Positions 25,010 through 36,252 of a stretch of DNA of 64,000 nt are shown here, piece after piece. The DNA comes from Diploptera punctata (lineage: Eukaryota; Arthropoda; Insecta; Blattodea; Blaberidae). Under the pieces are notes generated by a model. The model saw only the letters and a list, made by a program, of their open reading frames with translations, was not told the origin of the DNA and searched no databases. Location: the NCBI GenBank assembly GCA_030220185.1, contig JASPKZ010010239.1, positions 1-64,000 on the forward strand, read 5' to 3'. Position 1 is the stretch's first letter, and each line of letters begins with the position of its first letter. The position numbers and the translations under genes were made by a program.

Positions 25010-25330
25010 AAAACTACATATTAGTGAGCTACATGGTATGTAATATAGGAAACCAGATATAATAAGAACAGTTAAGTCTCGTAGGCTACGATGGGCAGGA
25101 CATGTGGCAAGTATGGAGGAATGAAAGAGGTGCATGGAAGTTTCTGGTAGGAAAACCAGAGGGAAAACGCCCAGTTGGTAGAACAAGAATGAGGTGGGAG
25201 AAAAACATTCTCCATGATTTGAGAGAAGTAGTTTATACAAGGGATGATTGGAAAACATTAGCTCAGGACAGGGATGCACCGAGAGCTTATGTCCGCGCGG
25301 CCATGAACCTACGGATTCGATAGAGCCAGT
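25010..25330 (+). pseudogene. RTE-like LINE 3' end (family B), 5'-truncated
   Basis: C-terminal tail of a reverse-transcriptase polyprotein. RRLRWAGHVASMEE is readable near 25,080-25,125 and, after a frame change, 25,102-25,323 reads GKPEGKRPVGRTRMRWE, then LAQDRDAPRAYVRAAMNLR and a stop. This GHVARM...GRPRKRWED...RAAMNLR ending is typical of a widespread arthropod RTE-like LINE family. Other copies: 28,930-29,585 and the split copy at 58,690-60,720. No RT core remains. Confidence 0.75.
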
Positions 25331-25755
25331 GAGTTAATTAGTATTTTTATCTTAATGTTTTTTCTAAATATATTGAAAAATTACTGTCAGGTTTATGATA
25401 TCCGACGAACTAAACATTGAAAGAAGTTCAAAACAAATTACACAATCATTATATAGACCTATCTCTTATGCTACTTAAGTATCAACAAATTCGATATATT
25501 TTTTATAACTCACAAGAAGATATAAATTACTGTCTCTACATTAAATTAAAGGTTTTACACTAGTTAAAATTTCGGCCCAAGTTTATTCTAATGTTTTAAT
25601 ATAAATGTTATATTATTCTAATAAATAATACTTCTTCTTCTTGTAAGCCCATGTTTCCTCTAACAGAGATTTAAGCGCTCTCCACCTACAGGGAAGAATT
25701 TTAACCATACTAATTTAGTTACACTTGTTTTCGTATAGATGTCATTAGAGTGGTC
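25331..25755. other. AT-rich intergenic DNA
   Basis: No feature that I can support between the LINE 3' end and the next SINE. Confidence 0.5.
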
Positions 25756-25759
25756 CGTG

Positions 25760-26038
25760 TTCAGCGTTCTGCCTCATAGTGACATCTAGGAAACCATGGT
25801 AGCACTAGGACGGGAAAATTCGGTAAATTTTGCATAGAGGCCTTTTCATTCAGGCTTAAGGATTTTTTACGTGCCTGAAAATCTTCAGACTCGGGACCCA
25901 CGGCTTAAAGTCCCTCCCGGAGGACTTGCTCTTTTGGATTTTTCCATCCTAAAAAAATCCATCGACCTCGGCCGGGTTTGAACCCGCGATCCTCGGGACC
26001 AGAGGAAAGGAGCATAACCACTAGTCCACCGCGGCCGA
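25760..26038 (-). mobile_element. tRNA-derived SINE (CGGCCGCGGTGGACTAGTGG family)
   Basis: On the minus strand the head reads CGGCCGCGGTGGACTAGTGG (A box) and then GGGTTCAAACCCGGCCG (B box), followed by the body with GGATGGAAAAATCC, CTCCGGGAGGGACTTTAAG and GAGTCTGAAGATTTTCAGGC. Related copies: 46,872-47,215 (plus), 47,860-48,136 (minus) and a 3' fragment at 50,385-50,660. Confidence 0.8.
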
Positions 26039-26494
26039 TATAAATAATACTAAAAAGAAAAATCAGATATTTCATATAATTAAGTTTCCATTTTTTGCCA
26101 ATACGAGTTACTGAATCCATTATTTTCACGTATAAATGCTCTCTCTCTCAAGTTAGTTTAATCTCCCTATTTGTGGGTACGTTCACGTGTTGCACGCTAT
26201 TCGGGCCTCACAGGGACACGACATTCGACAGAGGATTTGAAACTCTGAATCACCACTTACGTTTTGACAACATAAGTACATGATGAGCCTCTCTGGATGA
26301 GTGATCCACTCAATGCCAGGACCACTTCCAAGATAACACCAACATTTACGAAAAGTCACACCATTCATCATACATTCATACTATACTAGGTGAATATGAT
26401 TTTGCCGTCCAGATGATGTTGGGGATCCATTTGGGCTTTATATGGCCTGCAGGTGAAGAGAACCTCTAAAACATCTCACTCAGATAACCGGGAT

Positions 26495-26545
26495 AGAACT
26501 CTGACCCACTGCGTACGAAGCAGCCACGCTACCCCGAGAGCACAG
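26495..26545 (-). mobile_element. SINE head fragment (CTCGGGGTAGCG family)
   Basis: The minus strand reads CTCTCGGGGTAGCGTGGCTG with a decayed B box upstream on the plus strand. Probably a degenerate copy of the family at 16,479 and 57,200. Confidence 0.45.
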
Positions 26546-26557
26546 TGATGGATTAGT

Positions 26558-26562
<5 letters not shown>

Positions 26563-26606
<44 letters not shown>

Positions 26607-26694
26607 CATAATAATAATAATAATAATAATTATAATAATAATAATTATAATAATAATAATAATAATAATATTATAATAAATAATAATAATAATA

Positions 26695-26762
<68 letters not shown>

Positions 26763-26775
26763 CAACAACAACAAC

Positions 26776-26834
<59 letters not shown>

Positions 26835-26885
26835 CAACCAACAATAATAATAATAATAATATAATAATAATAATAATAATAATAG
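26563..26885. repeat. ~320 bp imperfect (AAT)n microsatellite
   Basis: AAT/ATA array with AAC interruptions near 26,758-26,776 and 26,830-26,845. It abuts the 3' end of a minus-strand CR1-like LINE fragment and is best read as that element's expanded tail. A predicted poly-Leu/Ile frame across it is not a gene. Confidence 0.95.
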
Positions 26886-26979
26886 CTTTATTTTACCTGG
26901 CAGAGTTAAGGCCTTAAGGCCTTGTCTACCACTCAACCAGGTTTAAAAAAATACAAAAGAAAAGTCTTAAATCTAAATT

Positions 26980-27017
<38 letters not shown>

Positions 27018-27490
27018 GATTACAAGTTATGAATACAATACAATTAATATTTATAATGTATTTTGATTTACTCTAAATTTAAACGAATTAAATATATAAT
27101 ATGTACAAGATATATAAAAAAACGAGGAAAAGATTAATGACATAGTATAAAATTAAATAAATAGAGAAAAATTAATTATTAGACAACAGGTAACTGTATA
27201 AGCGTGACTTAAAGGTGCCAAGTGTGCGGCAACCCCTGATATCTTGAGGAAGGAGATTCCAGGAGCGGGCGGAGGCTACTGTGAAGGAAGTAGAATAGGA
27301 GGAAGTGCTATGAAGAGGAATTGTTAGCAGACTGCTATCTTGTGACCTAGTGTCAATATTGTGGTAGGAGGATAACTTCTCAAATCTGGACGCCAGGTAA
27401 GTAGGAATGTAGGAATTCAGAAGCTTGAAAAGTAGCGAAAGAGAGTGCAATTTACGTCTGTCAGTAAGACGGAGCCAAGAGAGGTTATTA
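26886..27490 (-). pseudogene. CR1-group LINE 3' fragment, 5'-truncated
   Basis: Holds the last ~100 codons of ORF2 (27,172-27,450, readable to about 27,490: LSLLFKLLNSYIPTYLASRF, WNLLPQDIRGCRTL, stop), a 3' UTR with an AT microsatellite at 26,983-27,012, and the terminal signature GGCCTTAAGGCC at 26,910-26,921. Clearly related to, but not identical with, the long LINE at 20,667-24,930. Everything upstream of the C-terminal domain is missing, as in 5'-truncated insertions. Confidence 0.85.
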
Positions 27491-27719
27491 AAGTGTTCGG
27501 AAATTATTGCAATTCACGTCAATTGATTATATAAAATATATTTTATATTTTTATCAATTTTATCTTGCTTGTTGCACCAAAATATATATTCTTTAAATTG
27601 TTTGATTACATATTTTAATGGGATAAAAATTTTAATTCCAGGATAAAATCACAACCAATTATCCAACTTGATGATTAATGAAATACTAAAAATCATTCGA
27701 CGGACTTATTCCGAGATTT

Positions 27720-28290
27720 GAAATGAGGTCTTCTCAAACGCTATAATCTGGGCTAAGTGATTTGGAATTCCCTTCCGCCCTATGTCAGAAACTGTCAAAC
27801 TATAACATCCTTAAAAAATAAACCAAAGAATTATTTAATAATAAACTAACTTATACACCTCACTGATACTATTCATTTAACAATTAATAGATTAAATTAC
27901 TTATGAAAATAATATTAAGATTAACAAATATTTTCATTTGTTTTGTTTTAAATATTTTATAATCATAAAATTAGTTTTCTATATCTCATCTTTCTTTGTT
28001 TTTTATGTACATTAGACAGGGACAATTTAATATGTCTTGCTTGTATACATTTTATTATTAGTGTTACTCTTAATTTTAACTAACATTAACTGGTTGCATT
28101 ATAGATCGTAATATAACAAATATTATCTTATTTATAACATTTTGATTTAGTATTTAATATTATAGTTAATTGAGATTGTTATATTCTGATGTAATATATG
28201 TTTGTCCTGGTGAGAGGAATAGAAGGCCACATGGCCTTAACTCCACCAAGCTAAATGTATATAAATAAATAAAATAAAAAATAATACATT
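27720..28290 (+). pseudogene. Decayed LINE C-terminus and 3' UTR (CR1-like relative)
   Basis: Plus strand. Around 27,765-27,850 a broken frame resembles a LINE C-terminus (LCQKLSNYNILKNKPKNYL). An AT-rich 3' UTR follows, ending in CTGGTGAGAGGAATAGAAGG, the palindrome GGCCACATGGCC (28,225-28,236) and an AATAAATAAAATAAA tail. The UTR matches, in opposite orientation, 55,265-55,560. Confidence 0.65.
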
Positions 28291-28925
28291 TGATTAGAAC
28301 TTCTCATTTTGTGAAGCCGACGTTTATTGTTATTATATTAAAGCTAATTGTTCCAGGTAATTCTAACTATATAAACCCATATTTTCATCATTTTAATTTT
28401 CTAGTATTTTACTTCGAAGTTAAGCGAAAAAATTAAAGTAGTCTATTCAATGGGCGGACTATGACGTACCGGTATTTATCGCTTAACTTTTTTTATAATT
28501 TGATTGTTTAATCATTAGACAAGCAGCAAATTGTATTTCATTTGAGAACATTGATTCATTTTTAAGTTGGAGAAAAGCGTGCTTCAAAGACTGAGTTTTT
28601 TTATCGTCAAATAAAGTATGCGCATAATTAAATAACTATTAATACCTTAGTTTCTTATTCTGGGAAGGAAACACGCTGCATGATGAAATATTGAATATGG
28701 ATGAGAGACTTTTGAGTTTATCATGTGGGGAAGTCTCATTTAATATCTGTTTGAAGTTTTTCTTGTTTGTTATACATTTTTATTAAATTATATATCTCAA
28801 CACAGAGAATATTCACTACTCAATATCATAACCTACTCCATAGAAAACTAACTGCACACGCAATATGGTCAATTTACTAAATTTTAATACGATTTGAATA
28901 ATATTCCAATTTATAAAACTCTTTA
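28291..28925. other. AT-rich intergenic DNA
   Basis: No gene, hairpin or repeat pair recognised. Confidence 0.5.
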
Positions 28926-28929
28926 TATC

Positions 28930-29585
28930 TATTGGAAATGGACAGTTAATGAAAAATTAGGGAAATTTTGAAGAAATTGTTGATTTCAAATACCTAGGAA
29001 CAATAATTACAAACAGGAATGAGGTGCACAATAAAATTAAAAATTGCCTCAATTCATAGTATTATGCATTACTGAGATTCTTGTCTTCCCGAATTCTCTC
29101 ATAAACATTGAATTGAAAATATATACAACTGCTATTCTCCCAGTTACCTTATATGGATGCGAAACAAGGACTATTGCCCTAAGTGAGGAGAAAGATTATA
29201 AGCATTTGAGAATAAAATTCTTATGAAAATTTAGAATCAAGAGAGAAGAACAGACAATGGAGAAGATTACAAATCAGTGAACTATATGCTCTTTATGGGA
29301 AACCAGATATAATAAGAAGGGATAAGTATAGGAGACAGCGATGATCAAGACATGTGGCACGAATTAGGAACTAAAGAGGGACATGGGAAATTTTTGTAAG
29401 ATAACCAGAGGAAATGCTCCCAGTTGGTAGCCAAGAATGAGCTGGGAGAATAACATTAACCATTAATTGAGGGAAGTAGATCAAACAGGAGATAAGAAAA
29501 CATTAGCTCAGGATAGGGATATATGGAAAGCTTATGTACAGGCGGCCAATAACCTACGGTTTTGATAGTGCTAGTGAGTTAGTGA
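28930..29585 (+). pseudogene. Decayed RTE-like LINE 3' part (family B)
   Basis: Begins with GGAAATGGACAGTTAATG, shared with 58,705. Broken frames give FKYLGTIITNRNEV, LPVTLYGCETRTIAL and, near the end, the equivalent of LAQDRDMESLCTGGQ and the NNLRF-type end. Several stops and frameshifts. Same family as 25,010-25,330 but older. Confidence 0.7.
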
Positions 29586-29626
29586 ATTTATTCCTATAAC
29601 TATTATGATAGCATTAAATTGATTTT

Positions 29627-30425
29627 CATAAGTAATGCCACGAGTGATTTCCAAATTATCGATAAATTCACGACTCACGAAGTGAGGAGTGAATTTATCT
29701 AGAGAATTTGGAAATCAAGAGTGGCATTTATTAGGACTATTTAACGAATAGAATTAGGCTATTTACTCACAAATCATTATTTAAATATAGTTACTTTAAA
29801 ATATTTATTTATTTAATGTAAACGGCGATGTTTGAAAACAAATGAGAAACGTTATGTTTCGTTTCTCCATTCTCCATCCACTGCAACAAGATCATATAAT
29901 GTTATATATTGCCATCTGGCGTGGGAAACTTGAAATATCATCGCAATATTATAAGAATGCATCCTAGCGGAGAAAAAATTAAACACATCAAACTGTATAT
30001 TATAGCCAAAATTATAGGTTATTAATTTATTTTTTAGTAAACAACTCGGTAAAATCAATATTTAAAAACACAATTATAGAACACAGAATTATCAAAAAGA
30101 ACTCGGTAATATCATTATTTAAAAACACAATTATTGAACACACAATTGTCAAATTTGTATTTCGTCTATAACTTAATTTGAAGCACAGCCAAATCCTGTT
30201 TCTGCCATTTTGAACATTAAAATATGGCGGCTTTACTGTTGACTCACTCACTGCAAAATAATGGTCAGACCTGTTCAGAATATTAAAAAGGAGGAGCTTT
30301 CTTTAATATGGTAATTATAACACTGATAAATATTTCGTGAAACACGACTCTGATTGGTTGTAAAACAGAAATCATTGAAACGTGATTGGTCATTGACTCC
30401 CATTTGGGGCAGAAGTTAAATAGTC
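29627..30425 (+). mobile_element. Dispersed hairpin-headed repeat, copy B
   Basis: Starts with an almost perfect foldback (29,633-29,730): GCCACGAGTGATTTCCAAATT at 29,637 pairs with AATTTGGAAATCAAGAGTGGC ending 29,725, and GATAAATTCAC pairs with GTGAATTTATC inside. Then GGACTATTTAACGAATAG, AACGGCGATGTTTGAAAACA and the end GTTAAATAGTC at 30,415-30,425. Contains an internal duplication of AACTCGGTAA...TTATTTAAAAACACAATTAT (about 30,043-30,090 and 30,100-30,145). No coding frame. Confidence 0.75.
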
Positions 30426-30780
30426 AAGTTAATTATTTACCAGATGTTTAGGTAACAACTTCAATGTAAAGCAGGTGACGAATTGTTTAGCTTTTATTCC
30501 GTAAAATCAAGGTTGCAAATAATTTATTTAATACATAGGCAATGATATAAATAACAATGGCCTAACAATGATAAATCTAGAAAAATAAAATAAAACAAAA
30601 AATGCATTTTTATTTATATACAGATTTTTAATATTTACAACACGTCTTTTTGTGCCTTCGTTTATTTCCGTCCGGCTCTAAATATTTAGGCTTTTTAGCA
30701 TTGTTATGTTTTTGTGACGAACAGGGAGCTGGCCTGGAGGAACAGGTGATTTTTAGTCAACGTTTTCTTCCTCTAGCCTT
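30426..30780. other. AT-rich intergenic DNA
   Basis: Nothing recognisable before the LINE remnant to the right. Confidence 0.5.
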
Positions 30781-31420
30781 CATCAAAGCAATGACGAACT
30801 GCAAGGCAGCAGTATCTGTACATTAGATAAGGGGCCCTCACAGGGTACTATCAGCCGGGCATACAAAACCCTGTTTTTAATGAGGTTGTTACTCCTCCCC
30901 CTCACCCTTTTCTAACCTGCTTGGGACAGGCTTACGTAGATGAAAATAATAGTCCTAACACAATGTTGGGGATATTCATCCACTAAAGTTTTCTTTTTCT
31001 TCCCAATACTTGTTGTCTAAGCTGTCTTTTCTCAAAGCAGGGCATAGAGAGACATGTTGAAAATCTATGATGAATCCGAGATTGAATAAGGGGCAGTGGG
31101 GACTATTGGAGATGTCTGTGCAGTATAGATGGTTGGCCAAGCTATCATGACCAGTAGCCATTAAGAATTTTGCTACTACTTATTTGCTTGGCCCGTCTGG
31201 GACAGATTTTATGTTTTTTTTCTATCCTGAATTTTCAGTCTGTTCTTTAATACTACTGTGATGCATTTCCTGTATTGTGTGATGTATGACGTAGTTAGTT
31301 GTGTAGTTGGACTTGTATGCCCTTCTTTGCTAAGCTATCTGCAATCTTATTTCCAACAACACCACAATGGGAGGGAACCCAATGGAAAATGATTTTCGCT
31401 AGACTACCTTAAAAACTTTC
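30780..31420 (-). pseudogene. LINE remnant with RNase H domain and C-terminal Cys motif
   Basis: Minus strand, frameshifted. At 31,326-31,395 a readable RNase H signature gives HWVPSHCGVVGNKIADSLAK. Downstream, 30,976-31,161 gives TGHDSLANHLYCTDISNSPHCPL and CPALRK, matching the region after RNase H in I/Jockey/R1-type LINEs. The RNase H domain degrades the RNA of the RNA-DNA hybrid. EN and RT domains are absent. Confidence 0.65.
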
Positions 31421-31461
31421 AAATTATCTCCCTGAATTGTGGTATATATGGATTTGTCTAG

Positions 31462-31590
31462 TTTTTCTCGGGATTCTCCCGTTTCCCAAATTTCATCCCA
31501 CCAACATTTTCCGTTCTCTCTCTCTCTCTACCGTCACTTATTTTCTTATTAATTCATTTCATATCACCCTTCATCTCATTCAGTTTAAGA
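31462..31590 (+). mobile_element. SINE body fragment (same family as 39,145-39,478)
   Basis: Shares TTTTCTCGGG..TTC..CCCGTTT, TTTCATCCCACCA and the CT-rich stretch, in the same order as the SINE at 39,145. The tRNA-like head is missing. Confidence 0.5.
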
Positions 31591-31769
31591 AAAAAACAGT
31601 TTGGTTTGCAGTACACAGGTGTGGTTGCGGAGATCTTGTGGAGCCAACCAGAGGGCTGGCTCATGACATCGAGCTTGAACAATATAAAGAAAGTGCAGAA
31701 AGGGCTAACGGTAGAGTTTTAGTCCATCCTGGCGGCCACGAGTCCTCTTCAGAAATGGCGGTTTGATCT

Positions 31770-31858
31770 TGACAGAAGAACCTGATATATCGAACCAGGA
31801 GGATCACCTACAACTTACATAACATCGTAGAGTAGACTTCCATTCCATTCATCCATAA
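31770..31858 (+). repeat. Dispersed repeat shared with 57,620-57,720
   Basis: ACCTGATATATCGAAC followed by AGGAGGATCACC and ACAACTTACATAACA recurs in reverse complement at 57,620-57,720. Family unknown. Confidence 0.55.
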
Positions 31859-31860
31859 TA

Positions 31861-32217
31861 TACAGGGTGATTCAGAATAAGTATTACAGACTTCTGGGGG
31901 TTGTATTACGCCTGTCGAGTGAGAGGAAGATCTTCTTGCAAGAATTATATTGAGCTCATACTATGTATTGTGGGGCGTGTGTGTGAAAACATGCGTCGCA
32001 GGTACACTTCGTGCAACGAACAACAGAGTCACCACGTGCAACCACACTTGTAGTACAACTCCTAGAAGTCTGTATAATACTAATTCTGGACCACAAGACA
32101 CATGGTATAAGCCCATTGTGTCTCGATCTTCAAACTTATTTTACATCGAAATGGTAAGTTTGCGGACATGGGTTCCTATCAAAACTCTGTCTACTAAGTC
32201 CCCTCTACAACCCTGTA
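31861..32217. mobile_element. Small TIR element (MITE-like) flanked by TA
   Basis: The left end is TACAGGGTGATTCAG and the right end is CTACAACCCTGTA, giving 8 bp terminal inverted repeats TACAGGGT/ACCCTGTA with a possible TA target duplication. About 355 bp, no transposase. Tc1/mariner-type ends are the likeliest, but the TIRs are short. The 91-codon frame inside is not recognised. Confidence 0.5.
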
Positions 32218-32218
32218 T

Positions 32219-33954
32219 TGGATAGCGCAATAGATATTTCAGGTGGCGTGATCAAGTCTGAATAAAAATTAAAAGTGTGTGTATATATATAAAATTTTGT
32301 CGTGGTTTCGAATACTAGTAAGCAGGATGGATACTTATTTGTATAAAAAGTACTTCAATAAGTGTTTCTTGCGTAAAACGTCAATAGCTAGATTCCTCAA
32401 AATTTTCTAGAAAGAAATATCTCAAATTAATACACACTCCTTACTCGAGGGAGAAGTTCAATGATTCTTTAGACTGGGTATAAGTTTGAGAAGTAATTTT
32501 ATTTTAGTGTAAAAGGTAACAGAGCATTATTGAAATAATTTAGAAAGCCCTAAACACACCAGAAAGCAATATGTTGAGTCAGGTACTGAGATGTGCAGGA
32601 ATTCCTATAACCGGAAGAAACGATTTCGAGTGTGTCAAGAGCAGAATATCTGTTTGAAGCGCTGCACTCAGGAATTCAATACATCTCCAGAATTTCAAGC
32701 GCTAGCTCTTGTTAATACAATATATTTATATTAACGATTAGCCTATATTCAAAGCTATGCCATTAAATACTCCTTGTGCATGCAGACGTAAGGAGTTGCA
32801 AAATATAAAGTGAAAATTCATTTCGCTCTTAATACAACATAAGGGCGAAAAATCTTTGAAGTCCTTTGTTAAAATGTTGTTATTAAACTGTTAAATTCTG
32901 TAATAAACTATAAGGAAAATGTAATATAAAACAGTGAATAAGGGCTCATCTCTGGGCTTCTGAATATACTGTTCTCAGGTTCAAAACTAAGCGGTGATAG
33001 GATTTTTCAGGACATCAAATTCTTATGACTTTTGCAGAAATAAAGTTAAGTCCGTGCGTCCATCATCGTAGATTTAAAGTAAACGTAAGGGGTGAAATTT
33101 CTATTTTCTACATTTTTGAGTTTTTTTGTACAAATATTCACTGCATAATACATAATGATGTGTTTAAGTTTCATTCTTGTGAGACATTTATTTTACGAGT
33201 TATTAAATATTATATTTAAAAAAAATTGCATATACTATAATTAAATGGGTTCCACAATTTTTTAGTAAAGTTGTCTGATTTGTTTTCTAAAAGGCTCCTA
33301 AATATTAGAAAAACATCATGCATTAAAATTCTTATAATGTCAACACAAAAGGGGGGAAAAAAATGTTGTAACTCATGCGTGGAATTACAAAAAAATAATA
33401 ATAATTGCATACATTTTACTTTTTATTTCTTAAAATACTACTTCAATCATGAAACCATGCACTACTTTGTTGCCTATTGTTTTTAGGACGTACAGTAAAA
33501 ATTTGAACCTTGTTGGACAAAATTGCTGAATTCCATTCAATATTGAATATACGAAAATTGGGGCAGTACTTTAAGGACTGTTAATGTCATTGTAGTTCGC
33601 TGTTTTAAGGGTAAGTGCGTGGAAAGCAGACAGTAGTTAATTATTTAAATTATTTTATTTTTTTATCTCTGCCAACTTAAATGCACATTACACTGCAAGG
33701 ATAAAACTTTTATGTCCCTGGTCTTCGATATTTCATTAATGAGGACTCTAGCTAGCAAATGAGTTAGGAAATTGAGAAATTTTCCCTATGTCCGTAATCG
33801 TTGTTACAAGACATTTTAACCATGTAATTTAGATCTTCTTCGAACGGAGTGTTGAGTATAAGTCCCTTAATTTGTCCTCATGAGTTTCGTATCGAAATCA
33901 GGACCCTTTATTCCCATATGTGGTCGTACACCCTAACTCTGATTTTGATTGTTT
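32219..33954. other. AT-rich intergenic DNA, 1.7 kb
   Basis: No gene or repeat recognised; the short frames at 33,025-33,486 overlap on both strands and are AT-composition artefacts. Confidence 0.55.
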
Positions 33955-34345
33955 AGAATATGCAATCTTTGACGGAATTACAAAAGAATAAAATTAGAAC
34001 AGTTGAATTCGATTATTTTAGAAGAAGCCTCCAAAAAACAAGACAGGATAAAATAAGAAATGACTTCCTTTGGAGAGAAATTATGGTCACCACATCTGTT
34101 GTTAAACGGATTGAAAATCAAACGCTTAAATGGTATGTCCATGTACAAAGAATGGAAAATGAAAGATGGCCAAAAAATTATACCAATGGTCACCCCTGGA
34201 ATAAACAAACGTGGCAGACCAAGATGGGAATGGAAAACCTACGTCAGAACAACAATGGAGGATAGGAATTTGGAAGAGGGAGATAAATGGAAACTGAAGA
34301 CGGCAAACCTATAAGTGGGGAAAGCCGAAGAAGAAGAAGAATATT
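33955..34345 (+). pseudogene. RTE-like LINE 3' end (family D)
   Basis: Reads RQDKIRNDFLWREIMVTTS, VVKRIENQTLKWYVHVQRME, NERWPK and, after a frameshift near 34,180, NKRGRPRWEWKTYVRTTMED and DKWKLKTANL with a stop, then a GAAGAAGAA tail. The same C-terminus is present in a separate insertion at 44,485-44,804, which has no frameshift at this place. Confidence 0.75.
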
Positions 34346-35214
34346 CAATTACATGTCTTCTATGGGCGTAAATATTTTATTTAAGCTCCCACCTACATTT
34401 GTAATTTTATTCTCACGGTTAGGGAGCGTGTTTGCCAGTTTGGGCTTTCTGCGATTGTAAATTTTGGAGTTTGACGTTTTCTCCCAAACGTGATTTTTCA
34501 AGCTAGACCCAGCTTAAGGATTTCAGGTCTAATTTGAGGGGTTACACATTTATGACCTCTTTTATTTATGTTTTTTCTTACCGCTCCATGTGGGACCTTT
34601 TCCAATAATATGTATACTTCATTTACTTTTTTATATTATATTCAGATCATTCTTTGTTTATTCATTAATCATATTTCTTAATCACTATATTAGATTAGGG
34701 CCTTATCTTATTCACTACAAAATGCAGTGAAAATAAAAGTGTGGAAAACAGCTTAAAGATATGCATGCAGGTGGCATTTAACTGGCGCAGCCTTTTAACT
34801 CTGACGCAATTTAAGGCATTTAGAAGCACCATAGGCCTCTGAAACTTTGCCAACATACACATTAGAGTATAGGCTATGTTTAGTATAAAAACAAAAAAAA
34901 AATGTCAATTTTGATCGCCAATTTTTCACCCATCACCTCCCTTAATGCCTGAAATAAGAGGTCTGCATGCCAATTTTCTCTGCTCTTTCACACCCAGAAC
35001 ATATTCGATAATATAAATGTCACAAGTACTACTTCCAACTAATATTTAATGCAGGCATTACCACATACAGCGACACAAATATACAATATTAGTGCTCAAG
35101 TAAGTTGTCTAAATAACTACGATTTTGGTAGAAACAGGTATGATGATTATAATGATGATAATAATTAACAACATAATAATAATAATTAATAATAATAATA
35201 ATTTATTCAATGCC
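34346..35214. other. AT-rich intergenic DNA
   Basis: No gene recognised. Short AAT-type simple sequence near 35,155-35,205. Confidence 0.5.
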
Positions 35215-35491
35215 AATAGGTTGTAGTAAGATATTTGAGGAATTATAATGCAGTTCTGATATTGGGACGCCTGGAAGACGTAGTTGCATTACTCCGATGA
35301 TATAGTGGATTATAAATGATAACGAAGCACCAGTAGGGTCCTTAAACCTAATGTTAACCTAAACTGCAGACCATGGGCGACCACAGGAATAATTCGCTTT
35401 ACGAAAAAAACTGTGATCTGTGCGGAAATCGAACCCGGGACCTAATGAACTGTAATCATAATCTCTGACCTCAAGACCATTAGGCTGGTCA
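35215..35491 (-). mobile_element. tRNA-like SINE fragment
   Basis: The minus-strand head reads GACCAGCCTAATGGTCTTGA and then a B-box-like CCCGGGTTCGATTTCCGC, followed by a body without close relatives in the window. Could be a distinct SINE family. Confidence 0.5.
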
Positions 35492-35814
35492 TAGTAATAA
35501 TATGAATAGTGGGAAAAGGTTTGGTAATATACTTTAGGAAGGATCTGGTGGCGGTAAACGGTGTGTCCGAAGAAACCTAAGAGGACATGTATTGTCTTCT
35601 CGGAGGAGGAACGATCAAGAGCAAGACAGCCATGGAAGAATACTGCAGCGAAAGTAAACTTACAACTATCATGAAAAATGAATAATCATAACCTATAAAA
35701 GGCTGAAACTGCATGAAAATATTAACAAAATTCCATTCCATCCACATTTTTCAATTAAATATACTTTCAGATTCGTTATCTTCATTCTAGTTAATATAAA
35801 ATTCAATAAAATTA

Positions 35815-35824
35815 TTATTATTAT

Positions 35825-35866
<42 letters not shown>

Positions 35867-35868
35867 GC
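35815..35868. repeat. (ATT)n microsatellite
   Basis: ATT run ending directly at the truncated 5' end of the RTE-like LINE, so the LINE may have joined here by microhomology, or inserted next to an older LINE tail. Confidence 0.9.
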
Positions 35869-35919
35869 AAAATTAATAGAAATGATTACATTCTCATAAT
35901 AGGAGATTTAAATGCCAGA

Positions 35920-36252
35920 GTGGGCAATGCTCAAGTCAACAATAATATTGGAACATTTGGCGAACCAACCAGCAATAAGAATGGGACAAGATTAACAGAT
36001 TTTGCTATCTACAATGAACTGAAAATAACGAATACCTTTTACAATCATAGAAACATACATAAATATACCTGGCATCGTCAGGACTCAAAATCAATCATTG
36101 ATTATTTCATTGCAAATAATAAGATTTTTAAATTGTTTCTCGATGTCAGAGCCTACAGAGGATATGATATTGGTTCAGATCACTACCTAGTAGAAGCAAG
36201 AATAAGATTTCCACCAAGATGGTTAAAAAGAAGAAACAACAACAGAGCTTAG
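35920..36252 (+). pseudogene. Endonuclease C-terminal part of family C LINE
   Basis: The reading begins upstream at about 35,880 with IIGDLNARVGN (the GDxN catalytic element), then RLTDFAIYNELKITNTF, YTWHRQDSKSIIDYFI and GSDHYLV, the catalytic SDH. This is the APE-type nuclease found in RTE-clade LINEs and in the CFDP2-like proteins. The frame ends at RRNNNRA; the RT frame overlaps it by about 30 bp, indicating an indel between 36,219 and 36,252. Confidence 0.8.

Noticed and set aside
26553..26936. Poly-Leu/Ile protein
   Set aside because: Translation of an AAT microsatellite joined to LINE 3' sequence.
33025..33486. Three short overlapping frames
   Set aside because: AT-rich, on both strands, no domains; composition artefacts.
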